64,000 bases of DNA, from positions 104,620 through 168,619 of the forward strand of contig NZ_RHWX01000008.1 in NCBI RefSeq assembly GCF_003938605.1. Direction: 5' to 3'. The notes under the pieces were generated by a model. That model did not search any database, was not told the DNA's origin, and saw nothing but the letters and a program-made list of their open reading frames with translations. Positions 29,378 to 38,105 of the stretch are shown piece by piece. Positions within the stretch are counted from its first letter, which is position 1, and every line of letters begins with the position of its first letter. The DNA is from Brevundimonas sp. 357. Lineage in GTDB: Bacteria; Pseudomonadota; Alphaproteobacteria; Caulobacterales; Caulobacteraceae. Position numbers and translations under genes: made by a program.

Positions 29378-29486
29378 CCGTCATTCTCGGGCTTGCCCCG
29401 AGAATCCAGACATGCCGAGGTCAAGGATGAGCCTCTGCATTCCACGTCGAGGGTCTGGATCCCCGGCACAGGGCCGGGGATGACGG
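29378..29486. repeat. 109-bp extragenic palindromic element
   Basis: CCGTCAT and ATGACGG form the outer arms, ATCCAGA and TCTGGAT an inner pair; each side also makes its own hairpin (CTCGGG-CCCGAG; CCCCGGC-GCCGGGG). It separates the convergent argC and membrane-protein genes and may also terminate both. Confidence 0.65.
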
Positions 29487-29493
29487 TAGGGCG

Positions 29494-29871
29494 CTATTGA
29501 GCCCGCGACGCCTTGATCGCTGACTCCACCGTTCCGGCGAAGAAGACGGCGGCGATGATGATCAGCAGTCCGTAATCGTGGCCGGGGAAGATCAGAGGCA
29601 CGCCTGCCGCCAGGATGATCAGCGCGGGAAACAGGCTGGCCCAGACGGCGGTCGATGCAGCCTGCGGATGGATCATCGGCGGGCGCACCCAACCCATTTT
29701 CCGGCGCATGACGGCGTTCATGGGCACGAAAGCGACCGGCACGATCAGCGCGATCATCACGTATTTCACCAACTGTCCCGGCGCGCCGAACAGGGTTGCG
29801 GTGGCGATCAGCAGGATCAGGGGAAAGGCCGTGGCGATCGCCAGCAGCAGGTTGGGCTCGATACGCTTCAA
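29494..29871 (-). CDS. small membrane protein coupled to phaC
   Basis: A 125-residue inner-membrane protein with four hydrophobic segments and a polar loop near residues 55-75. No family recognised. TTG at 29871 is the likely start: TTGA overlaps the phaC stop codon TGA by two bases, so it is probably translated by ribosomes finishing phaC. A longer open frame upstream lies inside phaC in another frame and is a shadow. A role in polyhydroxyalkanoate metabolism is only suggested by position. Confidence 0.6.
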   Translation of the reverse strand: MKRIEPNLLLAIATAFPLILLIATATLFGAPGQLVKYVMIALIVPVAFVPMNAVMRRKMGWVRPPMIHPQAASTAVWASLFPALIILAAGVPLIFPGHDYGLLIIIAAVFFAGTVESAIKASRAQ

Positions 29872-31847
29872 GACTTTACTTTCACATAGGCGCCGGGCGC
29901 CGGTTCGATAGGCTTCAACGCCCCGGCCTTGGGATCGCGCGCGGCGATCTTCTCGCCGGACTTCGCGCCCAGCCAGTCGGCCCAGTGCGTCCACCAGCTG
30001 CCGGGATGCTGTTGCGCCTCCGCTTGCCATTCCTGAAGCGTTTCGGGAAGGGCGGCGTTGACCCAGTGCTGATACTTCTCGGCTGAGGGCGGGTTGATGA
30101 CCCCGGCGATGTGGCCCGATCCGGCCAGCGTATAGGTCACGGGCCCGCCGAACAGCCGCGCCGAGCGATAGACTGAGTTCATCGGCGCGATGTGGTCCTC
30201 GCGGCTGGCCTGGAAATAGAGGGGGATGCGGACCTTCGACAGATCGATGCGCTCGCCGTCGATCTCCAGCTCGCCCTTGGCCAGGGCGTTCTGGCCGTAC
30301 ATCAGGCGCAGGTATTGCAGGTGCAGCCGCTTGGGCATCCTCGTCTGGTCGGCGTTCCACGCCAGCAGATCGAAGGCGGGCGGCGCCTTGCCCATCAGAT
30401 AGTTGGACACGAAGAAGGACCAGATCAGGTCATTGGCCCGCAGGGCGTTGAAGGTGTCGGCCATCGCCGTGCCGGGCAGGACGCCGCCCGCCTCGTCCAT
30501 CAGCCGCTCGATCTCGGCCAGCCAGTGCTCGTCGGTGAACAGCAACAGGTCGCCCGCCTCGGCGAAGTCGTGCTGGGCGGCGAAGAAGGTGGCCGAGGCG
30601 ACGCGATCATCGCCCTTGGCCGCCATGTGCGCCAGGCTGGCGCCCAGCATGGTGCCGCCGATGCAGTAGCCGACGGTGTTCACATGCGTCTGGCCGGTCT
30701 GCTCCAGCGTCTTTTCGACAGCCCGATAGACGCCCTTCTTCATGTAGTCGTCGAGGCCGAACTCGGCCTTGTCGCGGTCCGGGTTGACCCATGAGCAGAC
30801 AAAGACGGTGAAGCCCTGCGCGCTCAACCAGCGGATCAGGGAGTTCGCCGGCTGCAGGTCCATGATGTAGAATTTGTTGATCCACGGCGGGAAGATCAGC
30901 AGCGGGATCGCATGCTGCTGGTCCGTCGCGGCGTCGTACTGGATCAGTTCGAACAGCTCGTCGCGCCAGACCACCTGACCCGGCGCCGTGGCGACGTTCT
31001 CGCCCAGGACGAAGCGGCCGTAGTCCGCCTGACTGATCTTCAGCGACCCGGCGCCGCGCTCCAGATCGGCGGCGAAGTTCTGCATCCCGCGCACCAGGGA
31101 TTCGCCGCTGGTCTCGGCCAGGGCCTTCAGCGCCACGGGGTTCGACGCCAGGAAGTTGGCGGGCGAGAAGGCGTCGGTCAGCAGGCGGGTGAAGAACTCG
31201 GCTCGGCGCTTCACGCGCGGGTCCACGTCCTCGACGCTGGAGACCAGGCTGTTCATCCAGTCCGAGGTGGCCAGATAGGACTGGCGCATCATGTCGAACA
31301 TGGGGTTCTCGGACCAGGCGGGATCGCGGAACCGCTTGTCGGACGGGGCGGGGCTGTCGACCGTCTCGCCCATCGCCCGGCGGGTGGTGGTCGACCACAA
31401 CTCCATATAGCGGCCGAAAAGGTCGGCCTGAGCCTGAAACAGCTTTTCGGGGCGGGCGGCCAGGCCGGTCATGACCGAGGACATGGCCGGGGCCACATTG
31501 AACGGGTCGGGCGACAGGGCGGCGGGGCGGTCGGCCTGCGACAGGGCCGCCTCGGCCACCGCCGTCTGGGCCATCATCGCCGCCTTGGCCAGGTTCAGCG
31601 ACAGGGTCTCGAGCTGCTGACGCTGTTCGGCGCTGAAGGTCATGAAGTCGGGCGCGGCGTTCGGCGTTTCGGGCGGCGGGGCAGGGGCCTCGGCGGCGGG
31701 TTTTTCAGGCGCGGCAGCCTTCACCTCTTCCGCTGGGGCGGGCATCTTGGCGGCGCGCGGCTTGGCTGAGGTTGGGCGTCCGGACTTGCGCGGCGCGGCG
31801 GGCGCATCCGGCGTGGCGGACGGGGTCTTGGTCGGGCGCTTGGCCAT
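29868..31847 (-). CDS. phaC: class I polyhydroxyalkanoate synthase
   Basis: Polymerises hydroxyacyl-CoA into storage granules. 659 residues, longer than the usual 590 because of an N-terminal Pro/Ala/Lys-rich stretch (residues 1-70). The PhaC N-terminal domain is followed by an alpha/beta hydrolase core with the lipase-like box GYCIGGT, catalytic aspartate in REDHIAPM and histidine in GSGHIAGVINPP. The start at 31847 is the first ATG in the synthase frame beyond a less conserved upstream region. phaA, phaB or phasin genes are not in the window. Confidence 0.92.
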   Translation of the reverse strand: MAKRPTKTPSATPDAPAAPRKSGRPTSAKPRAAKMPAPAEEVKAAAPEKPAAEAPAPPPETPNAAPDFMTFSAEQRQQLETLSLNLAKAAMMAQTAVAEAALSQADRPAALSPDPFNVAPAMSSVMTGLAARPEKLFQAQADLFGRYMELWSTTTRRAMGETVDSPAPSDKRFRDPAWSENPMFDMMRQSYLATSDWMNSLVSSVEDVDPRVKRRAEFFTRLLTDAFSPANFLASNPVALKALAETSGESLVRGMQNFAADLERGAGSLKISQADYGRFVLGENVATAPGQVVWRDELFELIQYDAATDQQHAIPLLIFPPWINKFYIMDLQPANSLIRWLSAQGFTVFVCSWVNPDRDKAEFGLDDYMKKGVYRAVEKTLEQTGQTHVNTVGYCIGGTMLGASLAHMAAKGDDRVASATFFAAQHDFAEAGDLLLFTDEHWLAEIERLMDEAGGVLPGTAMADTFNALRANDLIWSFFVSNYLMGKAPPAFDLLAWNADQTRMPKRLHLQYLRLMYGQNALAKGELEIDGERIDLSKVRIPLYFQASREDHIAPMNSVYRSARLFGGPVTYTLAGSGHIAGVINPPSAEKYQHWVNAALPETLQEWQAEAQQHPGSWWTHWADWLGAKSGEKIAARDPKAGALKPIEPAPGAYVKVKS

Positions 31848-31911
31848 GGGCGCGGAACCTCCGATGGGGGCGCGCGACGCGCACGCCTTCCTCCCGGCGC
31901 GATGATGGCAT

Positions 31912-32379
31912 ATGTCGTTGCAGGAAATGAACGTGCTGATGCTGAAAAAGACAGGTCTGGCGACAATGCTGGGCGGAGCTGCGCTGTTGAGCGGCTGCGT
32001 CAGCGCCTTCGCGCCCGAAACCGACCCGACCTCGCCGCTGGCGCCGCGCGTGCAGCAACTGGTGGACGAGAACCGCCAGTATCCGCGCTGGGCGGACTTT
32101 CCGAAGTCCAGCGCTCCTCTGCCGGCGCCGGCGGAGATCGCCGGGCGTGTGGCGAATCTGGAAGGGCGTAGCGCCGCCCTGGGCGCCGAGGTCGCGCGCA
32201 TCGAATGGACGTTGAACGAAGACCCGGCCGTCTTCACCGAATCGATCAACCGCCGCATCGACGCCAGCCGGATGTCGCCTGAAACGGCGCGCACGGCGGA
32301 AGAGGTCGAGGCCTACGCCGAGGCGCTGCGTCAGCGCGCCAAGGCGCCGCCCCCCATCGATCGACCGCGTCCGCAATAG
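31912..32379 (+). CDS. hypothetical lipoprotein
   Basis: 155 residues with a lipoprotein signal and lipobox LLSGC (cysteine about residue 29), then a soluble mostly helical region (EIAGRVANLEGRSAALGAEVARIE). It is divergent from phaC. The start could equally be ATG at 31927 or 31939; the SD (AGGAA) is poorly placed for all. Function unknown. Confidence 0.7.
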   Translation: MSLQEMNVLMLKKTGLATMLGGAALLSGCVSAFAPETDPTSPLAPRVQQLVDENRQYPRWADFPKSSAPLPAPAEIAGRVANLEGRSAALGAEVARIEWTLNEDPAVFTESINRRIDASRMSPETARTAEEVEAYAEALRQRAKAPPPIDRPRPQ

Positions 32380-32538
32380 TCGTGGCGGCGGCCCAAGGTC
32401 GCCGTTTGGCTTTCATCGCCCGCCTGGGCGAATCCGGCGATCCTGCCGCTCCGGCCGCATTTCGCCGTCCTGAGTGCGAGGAGCCGTCATGGCCCATGTC
32501 CCGTCTGAACCCTTTTGCCGTCTCGGCGGCGCGCGCTG

Positions 32539-34341
32539 ATGGCTGACGGCGCCGTCTCGCCCGCCTTCCTCGACGTGTCCCGATCCCTGTCTGGCCGGGC
32601 CTGGCGGTTGCGTCCCGCCGAGGCGGGCGTGACGCGGGCGCACATCCAGGCGCTGGGTCTGGACGAGCCGCTGGCGCGAGCGCTGGCGTCGCGCGGCGTG
32701 GGGGCGGAGCAGGGCGCTGATTTCCTGAAACCGACGCTGAAGGCGCTGTTTCCCAATCCGTCCAGCTTCATGGACATGGATGCCGCCGCCATCGCCATCG
32801 TCGATGCGCTTCAGGCGCAGGCCAGCATCCATGTCTTCGCCGACTACGACGTGGATGGGGCGTCCAGCGCGGCCCTGCTGGTGCGCTGGTTCCGCACCCT
32901 GGGCGCGGACCTGCCCATCTATGTCCCCGACCGCCTGACCGAGGGTTACGGTCCCAGCGCGCGGGCTTTCGACACGCTGAAGGCGCGCGGCGCCGATCTG
33001 GTCATCACCGTCGACTGCGGGGCGGCGGCCAATGAGGCGGTGGCCCATGCGGCGGCTATCGGCCTGAAGGTCGTGGTCATCGATCACCACATGATGCGTG
33101 AAGAGCCGCCCGCCTGCCTCGCCGTGGTCAATCCGAACCGGCCGGGCTGCGGCTCGGGGCAGGGCAATCTGGCGGCGGCGGGCGTGGTCTTCGTCCTGCT
33201 GGCCGCTTTGAACCGCGAGGCGCGCGGGCGGGGCCTGTTCGAGGGCAAGGCTGAGCCCGACATCCGCCAGTGGCTGGATCTGGCCGCCATGGGCGCCATC
33301 TGCGACGTGACGGGCCTGACCGGCTTCAATCGCGCCCTGACCCGTCTGGGGCTGGGGGTCATGTCACACTGGCGCAATCCGGGCCTGCGCGCCCTGCTGG
33401 CGGCGGCGGGGGCCGAGCCGGGACCGGCCAAGACCAACCACGCGGGCTTCATCCTCGGCCCGCGCATCAATGCGGGCGGTCGCATCGGCAAGTCGGATCT
33501 GGGCGCGCGCCTGCTGTCGACCGACGATCCTGATGAGGCGCGAATGCTGGCTCAGGAACTGGACGCCCTGAACCTCGCCCGGCGCGAGGTCGAGGCTGAA
33601 GTCACTGAACAGGCCGTCCGCCGCGTCGAGGCGACCGGCGCCCACGCCGACGACAGCGCCGCCGTGGTCGTCAGCGGCGAGGACTGGCACCCCGGCGTGG
33701 TCGGCATCGTCGCCGGGCGCCTGCGCGAACGCTGGAGAAAACCCGTCATCGTCATCGGCGTCGACACCGTCAACGGGGTGGGCAAGGGCTCGGGCCGGTC
33801 GCAGCCGGGCATGAACCTGGGTCGGGCGGTGCAGGCGGCCTGGAACGAGGGCGTGCTGATCGCGGGGGGCGGGCACGCCATGGCGGCGGGCCTGACGGTG
33901 GCGGCCGAGCGCATCGACGAGCTGCGCGCCTTCCTCAACGAGCGCCTGTCAGCCGAGCGCGTCGAGGCCGTGGCTCAGGACTGGGTCGAGGTCGACGCCC
34001 TGATCGACCCGCGCGCCGCCACCCGCGACCTGTTCGAGGCGTTCGAGCAACTGGCCCCCTATGGTCCGGCCAACCCGGAGCCTCTGTTCGCGCTGGAAGG
34101 CGTCCAGGCGCGCGAGCCGGTCGCCATGAACGGCGGCCATGTGCGGTGCCGTCTGGTCGGGCCGGACGGCGCCTCGGTGCGGGCCATCGCCTGGCGTTGC
34201 GCCGACCTGCCGACGGGCAAGGCGCTGCTGGCGGGGCAGGGCGGATTGAACCTGGTCGGGCGCTTGAAAGCCGACGACTGGAACGGTCGTCGCGGGGTTC
34301 AGTTCGAGATCGAGGACGTCGCCGACCCGCGTATGGCCTGA
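32539..34341 (+). CDS. recJ: single-stranded-DNA-specific exonuclease RecJ
   Basis: 5'-3' ssDNA exonuclease of recombination and mismatch repair. 600 residues with the DHH phosphoesterase motifs FADYDVDGASSAAL, VITVDCG, VVVIDHH (the DHH) and later GPRINAGGRIG, and the DHHA1 domain motif SGRSQPGMNLG ... GGGHAMAAG. An in-frame TTG 24 bases earlier is possible. The protein ends with a typical OB-like C-terminal domain. No operon partner; two tRNA-Glu genes follow. Confidence 0.94.
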   Translation: MADGAVSPAFLDVSRSLSGRAWRLRPAEAGVTRAHIQALGLDEPLARALASRGVGAEQGADFLKPTLKALFPNPSSFMDMDAAAIAIVDALQAQASIHVFADYDVDGASSAALLVRWFRTLGADLPIYVPDRLTEGYGPSARAFDTLKARGADLVITVDCGAAANEAVAHAAAIGLKVVVIDHHMMREEPPACLAVVNPNRPGCGSGQGNLAAAGVVFVLLAALNREARGRGLFEGKAEPDIRQWLDLAAMGAICDVTGLTGFNRALTRLGLGVMSHWRNPGLRALLAAAGAEPGPAKTNHAGFILGPRINAGGRIGKSDLGARLLSTDDPDEARMLAQELDALNLARREVEAEVTEQAVRRVEATGAHADDSAAVVVSGEDWHPGVVGIVAGRLRERWRKPVIVIGVDTVNGVGKGSGRSQPGMNLGRAVQAAWNEGVLIAGGGHAMAAGLTVAAERIDELRAFLNERLSAERVEAVAQDWVEVDALIDPRAATRDLFEAFEQLAPYGPANPEPLFALEGVQAREPVAMNGGHVRCRLVGPDGASVRAIAWRCADLPTGKALLAGQGGLNLVGRLKADDWNGRRGVQFEIEDVADPRMA

Positions 34342-34456
34342 AACCGTCAGCCTTGGCCGTGAAACGACGCAGGTCTTTGAAAAAGTCGCATAAATCCGCT
34401 TCGCCGCGCTTGCCATAAGCGGAATCGGCGGCTATCTACACGGTCCTCCGCGCAGC

Positions 34457-34531
34457 GGTCCCTTCGTCTATCGGTTAGGACGTCAGGTTTTCAACCTGAA
34501 AAGAGGGGTTCGATTCCCCTAGGGACTGCCA
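34457..34531 (+). tRNA. tRNA-Glu (TTC), copy 1
   Basis: 75 bases with encoded CCA; anticodon loop TTTTCAA gives TTC; T-loop TTCGATT. Confidence 0.95.
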
Positions 34532-34714
34532 CGCGGAGTTTTATCTCCCTCGACATTTGAATGCATTTTTCCACGGCGGTTTTGTCCGCCTGGATGTCTG
34601 CGGCGTCCGCGATCCGGCATCGAAACGGCGCGTCGGTCGTTTTTTTGCAAAAGCGCGCAACGCCCTCTTGCATCGCCGAAAAGGGACGGCTATCAGGCCG
34701 CTCCTCCGCGCAGC

Positions 34715-34789
34715 GGTCCCTTCGTCTATCGGTTAGGACGTCAGGTTTTCAACCTGAAAAGAGGGGTTCGACTCCCCTAGGGACTGCCA
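34715..34789 (+). tRNA. tRNA-Glu (TTC), copy 2
   Basis: Identical to copy 1 except for one T-to-C change in the T-loop (TTCGACT). The copies lie 258 bases apart. Confidence 0.95.
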
Positions 34790-34971
34790 CGCGGAGCAAT
34801 GCTCCTCCCTCGATCGCCAGGCTGTCTTCTCTCGCTTCAAGAGCGGGGATGTTACACGTTCGCCTTGTCTTTTTGACGACAATGTGGCGTAAAGTGGGCC
34901 GCGAGATTGCCAATCTTTGTGTAACTGTGTTATTCTGACTGTCCCGGTGTGTTCGGGCGGGGATGTAGGTG

Positions 34972-35511
34972 ATGAGTTTCGAAGAGAGCGATACGCTCGA
35001 GACCGTCAAGGTCGTGGGCAAGGTCAAATGGTTTGACGCTGGGAAGGGCTACGGCTTCATCGTCCCGGACGACCCGCTTCTGACGGAAATGCGCGACGTT
35101 CTGCTTCATGTCACCAGCCTGCGCGAGGCGGGGCACGAACTGGCGGGCGAGGGGGCGACGATCACTTGCGAGTGCGCCAAGCGACCCAAGGGTTGGCAGG
35201 TGGTTACGATTGCCGAGCTGGAAGCCGCTGCCGTACAGCCGACGCGCCGAGAGAGCGTTCGCTCATCGTCGATCGGTCATGTCGGCGTCTCTTCGGACGC
35301 GCCTCTGGAAGCCGCCGTGGTCAAATGGTTCAATCGCACCAAGGGCTATGGATTTGTAGTGCGCGACGGCCAGGACGGGGATATCTTTGTCCACGTCGAA
35401 ACGTTGCGGCGTTGCGGTCTGGATGACCTGCTGCCGGGCGATCCGGTGAACGTACGTTTCGCCGAGGGGCCGAAGGGTCTTGTGGTCGCCGATATCAGAC
35501 AGGGCGGTTGA
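34972..35511 (+). CDS. double cold-shock-domain protein
   Basis: 179 residues with two nucleic-acid-binding cold-shock domains: [20 protein letters not shown] (RNP1 KGYGFI) and [16 protein letters not shown] (RNP1 KGYGFV), with RNP2-like DVLLHV and IFVHV, joined by a 30-residue linker. The first domain carries an insertion ([10 protein letters not shown]). It probably binds mRNA or ssDNA and acts as a chaperone or anti-terminator. The DUF192 gene follows 21 bases later, a conserved neighbour in Caulobacterales. Confidence 0.88.
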   Translation: MSFEESDTLETVKVVGKVKWFDAGKGYGFIVPDDPLLTEMRDVLLHVTSLREAGHELAGEGATITCECAKRPKGWQVVTIAELEAAAVQPTRRESVRSSSIGHVGVSSDAPLEAAVVKWFNRTKGYGFVVRDGQDGDIFVHVETLRRCGLDDLLPGDPVNVRFAEGPKGLVVADIRQGG

Positions 35512-35532
35512 GTTCGTCCGAAGAGGACGAAT

Positions 35533-36024
35533 ATGATGATCCGTCGCCGTGTCGTGGTTAGAATAACGCTGTCCGCTGTTGTTCTGTCCGGAGTTCTTAT
35601 GGCTTCGGCCTGTACGCGCACGGGGCCGATGGATGCGTCCGGTCAGCCGTTGGAAGCGCTGTCCGTGGTCACGGCGTCCGGCGAGCACAAGTTCATGGTC
35701 GAGATCGCGGATGATGACGCCGAGCGCGCGCGGGGCTTGATGTTTCGACCGCCGCTGGAAGACGACCGCGGAATGCTGTTCCAATTCCCGATGGCGTCCG
35801 AGCAGAGCTTCTGGATGAAGAACACGCCCAGCTCGCTGGACATCATCTACATTGATCCGCGTGGTCGCATCGTCTCCATCGCCAGCCACGCCACGCCGAA
35901 TTCAGAGGCGCCGATTCCCTCGAACGGCGCCGCCAACGGCGTGCTGGAATTGCGTGCGGGTCGGGCTAGCGAGATCGGCGCCAAGCCAGGCGATACGATC
36001 AAGCACCCCTTCTTTCGTCCTTGA
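35533..36024 (+). CDS. DUF192 lipoprotein-like protein
   Basis: 163 residues. The N-terminus has a signal peptide with SAC (cysteine near residue 27), so possibly a lipoprotein. The DUF192 core is recognisable from FMVEIADDDAERARGLMFRPPL, SFWMKNTPSSLDIIYID and the AANGVLELRAG end. DUF192 proteins are small periplasmic or extracytoplasmic beta proteins of unknown function. SD GAGGA precedes the ATG. Probably cotranscribed with the cold-shock gene. Confidence 0.85.
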   Translation: MMIRRRVVVRITLSAVVLSGVLMASACTRTGPMDASGQPLEALSVVTASGEHKFMVEIADDDAERARGLMFRPPLEDDRGMLFQFPMASEQSFWMKNTPSSLDIIYIDPRGRIVSIASHATPNSEAPIPSNGAANGVLELRAGRASEIGAKPGDTIKHPFFRP

Positions 36025-36091
36025 GGCGCGACTCGCGTCTTAGGCCGTTGCGGAGACTCACCCGACGTGCCATGAGGGCGCTCCGTCGGTC

Positions 36092-36170
<79 letters not shown>

Positions 36171-36254
36171 GTTTAAGCTTGCTTGGGCTGGACGGATTTT
36201 ACCCGTTGTCGGGCCCGCGCACTAAGTTTGGCGTTTCACATTTTGGCGCAGGGC

Positions 36255-37205
36255 TCAGGCAGCGTCAGGTGCTGTCGGACATGGGGCGGCGCCAACCCGT
36301 CGCCGTGCCAGCAACTCTACGGTGGTCACTACAATGGCGCTCGTGATGAGTTCGGGGACGATGACAGACCAAGGCGCCTGCTGCACCTGAACTGCCGCTG
36401 ACATTGGCGACCAGATCAGGACAAGCAAGAAGTTGTTGGCGAAGTGGGACCCGATGGCGAACTCCAGCCCGCCTAGGCGTAGCGCCGCCCATGTCCACCC
36501 CATTCCCGCCAAGGTGCGTTGAAGAAACGACACGGGGTCGGGATCAAGGTGAATGGCCGAGAACATCACACCGTTCACCAGGCAAAGGACCAGGGCGCGA
36601 CGTGTGAACAGGCCGCTTACGCGAAGAAGTACGCCACGAAAGACCACCTCTTCGGCAGCCGCTGCAACCAGGAGCCCCGCAGCCATCGCCGCTGCGTAAA
36701 CGATGCGCGTATGCTCAGGGTAGTAAGAATCGAGCACAGGCGGTCTCCATTCGCCGCCCGTCGCGAGTGCAAATGGTATCCACAGCAGCTGGATCGCCGT
36801 CATTAGCAAGGCGCCGGCGCCGAACAACTTCCAGTCGAAACGCCTACCTGGCCACAGGAATTCACGAAGGGGTGCGCGCAAGGTCACGCAGGCCGCAGCA
36901 AGGAAGCTGACCGAGATCAGGCCGAGCCCTGCGGCGAAGACTAGCGTTTGTATGCTCTCTTCGATGAGGCGGAATGGGGTGTCATCAAGTCGCTCACCCA
37001 TAGCAGCCATGCGTTCCTCCAACCCAGGCGCAAGTCTACTGATGAAGACCAAGGCTATCATCGTCATGAGTACGGACAGAATGCTGATCGGGATGAAGGC
37101 GATCAGACGCAACCAAGGTCGTGTGCGTGAGAGACGCGCCGTCATGGCTGAATCAGCCGCGAGCGCCAGCGACTCCGAAATACCCGTCTTGAAGAATGGA
37201 GCCAT
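36255..37205 (-). CDS. CPBP family intramembrane metalloprotease
   Basis: A 316-residue membrane protein with about seven hydrophobic segments. The CPBP (Abi) motifs are AAAEEVVFRGVLLR (Glu pair and Arg of the first motif) and later FSAIHLDP and SHFANN (metal-binding His). Members process membrane or prenylated proteins or give bacteriocin immunity. Codon use looks less GC-biased than neighbours. No partner gene. Confidence 0.85.
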   Translation of the reverse strand: MAPFFKTGISESLALAADSAMTARLSRTRPWLRLIAFIPISILSVLMTMIALVFISRLAPGLEERMAAMGERLDDTPFRLIEESIQTLVFAAGLGLISVSFLAAACVTLRAPLREFLWPGRRFDWKLFGAGALLMTAIQLLWIPFALATGGEWRPPVLDSYYPEHTRIVYAAAMAAGLLVAAAAEEVVFRGVLLRVSGLFTRRALVLCLVNGVMFSAIHLDPDPVSFLQRTLAGMGWTWAALRLGGLEFAIGSHFANNFLLVLIWSPMSAAVQVQQAPWSVIVPELITSAIVVTTVELLARRRVGAAPCPTAPDAA

Positions 37206-37270
37206 GATGGAACCGTTGCGTGCGCCGCCGCAGGGGCGCCTGAGGCTTTCGCGACCGCTTTATCTTGCCG

Positions 37271-37999
37271 TCAAGTCGAGGCGTAGCTTCCATTGATCGC
37301 GTAGGAGAAACCGATCGGCAGGGCGTTACGCACCTGGGTGAAGAAGGCGGCCAGTTCGCCTAGGGTCGAGCGCGGCACGAACACGATGTCGCCGCGGCGC
37401 AGGGGCAGGATCTCGCCGCGCGGCGCGCGCAGATCCAGCACCTTCAGCATGCGCAGATCGCCAGGGCCACGGCGGATCAGGGCGCAGTTGCGGGCGTTGG
37501 AGGTCGGCAGGGCGCCGCCCGCCAGGATCAGGGCCTGATAGGCGTCGATCTGGCCCGGCATGTCGAAAACGCCCGGATTGCGCACTTCGCCGTCGATCCA
37601 GATCTTCAGCGGCCCGGCCTGACGCAATGTCACCTCGACCTCGGGGCGCAGCAAGTGAGCCGCGTACCCGGCGGAGATGTCGCCTTCCAGCTCCGACAGG
37701 CTGCGGTCGGCGGCCGTCACATGGCCGACCAAAGGCAGGGAGACGCGCCCATCGGGGCCGATCTTCAACTGGCGATTCAGCTCAGTGGCGGTAGGCAGAA
37801 CCACCTCGATTTCGTCCCCGGTATAAAGCCGATACTCCGGTTCGACATCGGTCCAGGGGGCGAAAGGCAGGTCGGGCGGCAGGTCCGAGACGGTCTGCGG
37901 CCGGGGCAGGCCGCTGGACGCGCTTCGCCCTGCGGACGCCGCACAACCCGACAGGCCGGCGGCCAGCGCCAGTAGAAGCAGGCGGCGATCAACGTCCAT
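37271..37999 (-). CDS. hfsD: polysaccharide export lipoprotein, HfsD-like
   Basis: Outer-membrane Wza-type export protein, 242 residues. The lipobox is LAAGLSGC (cysteine about residue 19); the Poly_export domain begins EPEYRLYTGDEIEVVL, and an SLBB-like repeat includes IWIDGEVRNPGVFDMPG. The protein ends at AINGSYAST without the C-terminal helix of Wza, as in HfsD. It is divergent from hfsA. The holdfast assignment rests on the neighbours hfsA, hfsB, hfsE and hfsF and is an inference. Confidence 0.75.
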   Translation of the reverse strand: MDVDRRLLLLALAAGLSGCAASAGRSASSGLPRPQTVSDLPPDLPFAPWTDVEPEYRLYTGDEIEVVLPTATELNRQLKIGPDGRVSLPLVGHVTAADRSLSELEGDISAGYAAHLLRPEVEVTLRQAGPLKIWIDGEVRNPGVFDMPGQIDAYQALILAGGALPTSNARNCALIRRGPGDLRMLKVLDLRAPRGEILPLRRGDIVFVPRSTLGELAAFFTQVRNALPIGFSYAINGSYAST

Positions 38000-38105
38000 G
38001 GGCGGGCGGTCCGGTCGGTTGCAAAACTGAAGTTCAGCCAAGCTGACGCCTTATGGGTAACGGCCGGTTAACGCCAACGCTTCAAGGTGCCCCGGTCTGA
38101 CACTG

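Larger units (their letters stand above)
34445..34799. repeat. direct repeat duplicating a tRNA-Glu unit
   Basis: About 96 bases, from TCCTCCGCGCAGCGG through the tRNA to CCACGCGGAG, recur almost exactly at 34702. The copied unit includes about 12 bases of 5' and 9 bases of 3' flank, so it is a recent tandem duplication of the gene with its processing context. Confidence 0.7.
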
